NCBI RefSeq assembly: GCF_020852455.1
Contig: NZ_JADZAT010000015.1
Span: 1-64,000, forward strand
DNA length: 64,000 nucleotides
Source: Novosphingobium sp.
Lineage (GTDB): Bacteria > Pseudomonadota > Alphaproteobacteria > Sphingomonadales > Sphingomonadaceae
Direction of reading: 5' to 3'
Shown here one piece after another: positions 61,908 to 64,000 of this stretch (position 1 is its first letter; every line of letters begins with the position of its first letter). Made by a program: the position numbers and the translations under genes. Below the pieces are notes generated by a model. It saw only the letters and a list, made by a program, of their open reading frames with translations, did not search any database and had not been told where the DNA came from.

Positions 61908-62476
61908 AGTTTGCGCACCAGCATTTCGGCCACCGCGATCCAGGCCGGATGTTCGACCACAACCTGCCGTGTGCCCGCGCCCGGAGCCAGGATCGCCACG
62001 CGGCTATCGTCACGGTCGATCATCCGGCCGAAGGCAAAACGCCCGCCGGGGCGCGGCACCAGGACATCGCGGTTGAGCAGGCGGGGATAGTCGTCCGGAC
62101 CATGCTGGCGCAGCCACAACTGGTCGCCGGCGCGATATTCGCCGGCGCCGTGTTCGATATCGAGCGCGACCAGCCCGGTCTCTCCGCCCAGCACCGACGG
62201 CAGAATGGCATCGCGCGGTGCGGGCAGGGCCTCGGCCCCATCGGCGGTCAGGCGCGCGACATATTTCGGCGCATCGCTTTCTTCACCGCGCACCAGCAGC
62301 TCGGCCTCAACCTCCAGCGCTGCGGCGATCTTGTTCATCCAGGTCAGCGAAAGCTGGCGCATCCCGGTTTCCAGCCGTCCGATCGTCTGGGCCGTGGTCG
62401 GCGGGCTACAACGCTCAGCCACGTCGGCCAGGGTCAGACCCTTCTGGCGGCGGATATCGCGAATGCGGTTGATCAT
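61904..62476 (-). CDS. XRE-family regulator with peptidase S24-like C-terminus
   Basis: 190 residues from ATG 62476, after GGAAG. Helix-turn-helix at about 4-58 (IRDIRRQKGLTLADVAERCSPPTTAQTIGRLETG). The C-terminal half (YRAGDQLWLRQHGPDDYPRLLNRDVLVPRPGGRFAFGRMI) resembles LexA/CI-like S24 domains, though catalytic Ser and Lys are not clear. Frame extends to 62497. Confidence 0.85.
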   Translation of the reverse strand: MINRIRDIRRQKGLTLADVAERCSPPTTAQTIGRLETGMRQLSLTWMNKIAAALEVEAELLVRGEESDAPKYVARLTADGAEALPAPRDAILPSVLGGETGLVALDIEHGAGEYRAGDQLWLRQHGPDDYPRLLNRDVLVPRPGGRFAFGRMIDRDDSRVAILAPGAGTRQVVVEHPAWIAVAEMLVRKL

Positions 62477-62573
62477 GCTGAGACTTCCGGTAACCAAATT
62501 GGTTTTATCGCTTTCCTACAATATCGCTGATTTGGCAAGCCTGTGGCGACTCGAACCGCCAAGGGGAAATGCC

Positions 62574-63050
62574 ATGAAACAACAACTCGTCGAGCGCGAA
62601 CTTACCAGTGAAGGCCCCTCGCGCCGCACCCCGGGCAAGGGCAAGCGCAGCGTTACGGTCAACCTTGCGGAAAGCGTGCTGGGCTGGCTTTATGCGCGCG
62701 GTCACCTCAGCGACGCGCAGTTTGCCGCTGGAGAATGCCTGCGCCGCGATTTCGAACGGGCGCAACTGGCAGCGGGGGTCACCATGCGCTGGGATCCGGT
62801 ACGGGTGAAAGGCGGCGGACCGGATCATTCGCTCAACCCCAGTGAGCGTCAGATCGCCGCGCGCGAGCGGTTCAGCGGGGCGATTGCTTTGGCCGGACCC
62901 GGGCTGTCGGACATTCTCTGGCGGGTGGTCTGCGCGGGGGAGGGGTTGCCCAGTGCCGAGCGCGCGCTGGCCTGGCCGGCCCGCAGCGGCAAGCTGGTGC
63001 TGGGTATCGCGCTCGATCGGGTCGCAGGGTACTACCGGATCGGCCGATAG
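62574..63050 (+). CDS. DUF6456 domain protein
   Basis: 158 residues from ATG 62574, after AAGGGGA. NLAESVLGWLYARGHLSDAQFAAGECLRRDFERAQL and SERQIAARERFSGAIALAGPGLSDILWRVVCAGEGL mark the family, which often acts as a DNA-binding or replication-linked factor in alphaproteobacteria; function not settled. Divergent from the XRE gene. Confidence 0.88.
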   Translation: MKQQLVERELTSEGPSRRTPGKGKRSVTVNLAESVLGWLYARGHLSDAQFAAGECLRRDFERAQLAAGVTMRWDPVRVKGGGPDHSLNPSERQIAARERFSGAIALAGPGLSDILWRVVCAGEGLPSAERALAWPARSGKLVLGIALDRVAGYYRIGR

Positions 63051-63149
63051 TCCTTCATCGGCGTGCGGCAGTCCTTCGTCGATTGGTGTGACGATCGATG
63101 ACAAACCCGTCCAGACTGGCACAAAGCCCAATGGACTGGGGAGCAAACC

Positions 63150-64000
63150 ATGGATCGTCGTCAATTCCTTGCCTCGACCGGTGCTGCCGCGCTGACCCTT
63201 GCCGCCGAACCCGGCTTTGCCAAAGGTAAGGGTGCCGGCGGGGACAAGCAGTTGCACGGCCTGCTGGATGCGATCTTCAACGATGGCATTGCCCGTTCGC
63301 CCGAATTCGCCACCGCGCTGGGGCTCGACAAGGGCAAGCTCGCGCACCTGCGTAGCGAGCTTTCGCCGGCCACCGCAGCAGAGCGGCGCAGCGACCTGGC
63401 GCGCAACCAGCGATGGTTGGGCAAGGTCAGGGCAGTGCCGGAGGTCGGCCTCAGCGAGGCCGGCAAGCGTCATCGCGCGCTGGCGATCTTCCAGTTGCAG
63501 CAACGCAGCATCGCCGCGCAGAAGTTCGATATCGGTTCGGTCCAGCGGCCCTATCCGATCTTCCAGCAGGGCGGGTCCTACTTCGAAGTGCCCGATTTCC
63601 TTACCTCCACCCACCCGGTCGGTGATGCTGCGGATGCCGAGGCCTATCTTGCGCGGCTCAGCGCCTTTGCCCGCCAGCTCGATGAAGACAGCGCCGAACA
63701 GCGGGCCCAGGCCGCGCGCGGCTTTGTTGCCCCAGGCTGGTCACTCAACCTGACGCTGGGCCAGATCGCCAAGTTGCGCTCGCCCGCCGCTGCTGAAACC
63801 ACGATGGCGCAGTACCTGGGTGACAAGACCAAGGCCAAGGGGATCGCGGGCGACTGGCAGGGCCGCGCGGCAAAGATCATCGAAGGTGCGGTCTATCCCG
63901 CACTCGATCGCCAGATCGCCTTGATGACCGAACTGCGCGGCAAAACCCGCGCCGGGGACGGCGCCTGGCGGCTGACCCGCGGTGATGAAATCTATGCCGC
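63150..64000 (+). CDS. DUF885 family exported protein (partial, runs off the window)
   Basis: ATG at 63150 after GGGGAG; open to the end of the window (283 codons seen). MDRRQFLASTGAAALTLAAE is a twin-arginine-type signal. The mature part (LHGLLDAIFNDGIARSPEFATALGLDKG, QRPYPIFQQGGSYFEVPDFL) is as in DUF885 proteins, a metallopeptidase-like family. No stop codon in view. Confidence 0.85.
   Translation, partial: MDRRQFLASTGAAALTLAAEPGFAKGKGAGGDKQLHGLLDAIFNDGIARSPEFATALGLDKGKLAHLRSELSPATAAERRSDLARNQRWLGKVRAVPEVGLSEAGKRHRALAIFQLQQRSIAAQKFDIGSVQRPYPIFQQGGSYFEVPDFLTSTHPVGDAADAEAYLARLSAFARQLDEDSAEQRAQAARGFVAPGWSLNLTLGQIAKLRSPAAAETTMAQYLGDKTKAKGIAGDWQGRAAKIIEGAVYPALDRQIALMTELRGKTRAGDGAWRLTRGDEIYA

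Overview
GC-rich DNA whose gene content (yajC-secD-secF next to a tRNA-Pro, large SDR/acyl-CoA dehydrogenase/NTF2-like families, DUF6456 and DUF885 proteins, dispersed palindromic repeats) fits an alphaproteobacterium, most likely a sphingomonad. The genus cannot be fixed from the sequence alone.

Region 1 (about 1-42900) is dominated by a steroid (androstane/bile-acid type) catabolic locus organised around a divergent promoter at 16960-17141. The left operon (16959 down to 5355, minus strand) holds the A/B-ring part: a flavin-dependent monooxygenase (HsaA-like) and its reductase (HsaB-like), the meta-cleavage hydrolase (HsaD-like), the hydratase/aldolase/acylating aldehyde dehydrogenase trio (HsaE/F/G-like), a KstD-type flavoprotein, and accessory genes (TIM-barrel isomerase, sulfotransferase, SDR, DUF1214 protein, SRPBCC and NTF2-like proteins). 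The right operon (17142 to 33372, plus strand) holds the extradiol dioxygenase (HsaC-like) and the C/D-ring part: IpdAB, IpdC, enoyl-CoA hydratases including an EchA20 type, two pairs of heteromeric acyl-CoA dehydrogenases, a FadA6-like thiolase, SDRs, MaoC, a ketosteroid isomerase with all three catalytic residues, and a FadD3-like CoA ligase. Flanking genes (DUF1254 protein, beta-propeller, DUF3604, a BaiCD/BaiH-like enoate reductase, more NTF2-like and SDR genes, a Baeyer-Villiger monooxygenase, a luciferase-like oxidoreductase and a LuxR regulator) probably belong to the same physiology. KshAB is not in the window.

Region 2 (42901-57507) is a 14.5-kb genomic island inserted in the 3' end of a tRNA-Pro(GGG), bounded by a perfect 47-bp direct repeat. 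It carries a tyrosine integrase, an unusual three-gene operon (membrane-anchored THEP1-type NTPase, stand-alone GTP cyclohydrolase II, UPF0200/dephospho-CoA-kinase-like P-loop kinase), an SSB, a RelE/HigB-type toxin-antitoxin pair, and decayed conjugation genes (truncated TraD coupling protein joined to a relaxase lacking its N-terminus and part of its helicase). It also holds a complete IS1595-family element with 8-bp target duplication, which carries a HEPN-like passenger gene and splits a membrane-protein gene in two.

Region 3 (57508-64000) is ordinary chromosomal core: yajC-secD-secF (Sec translocon accessory complex), a GT4 glycosyltransferase with an XRE regulator, a DUF6456 protein and the start of a Tat-exported DUF885 protein. 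The best candidates for something undescribed are the THEP1-GCHII-kinase operon and the HEPN-carrying transposon.
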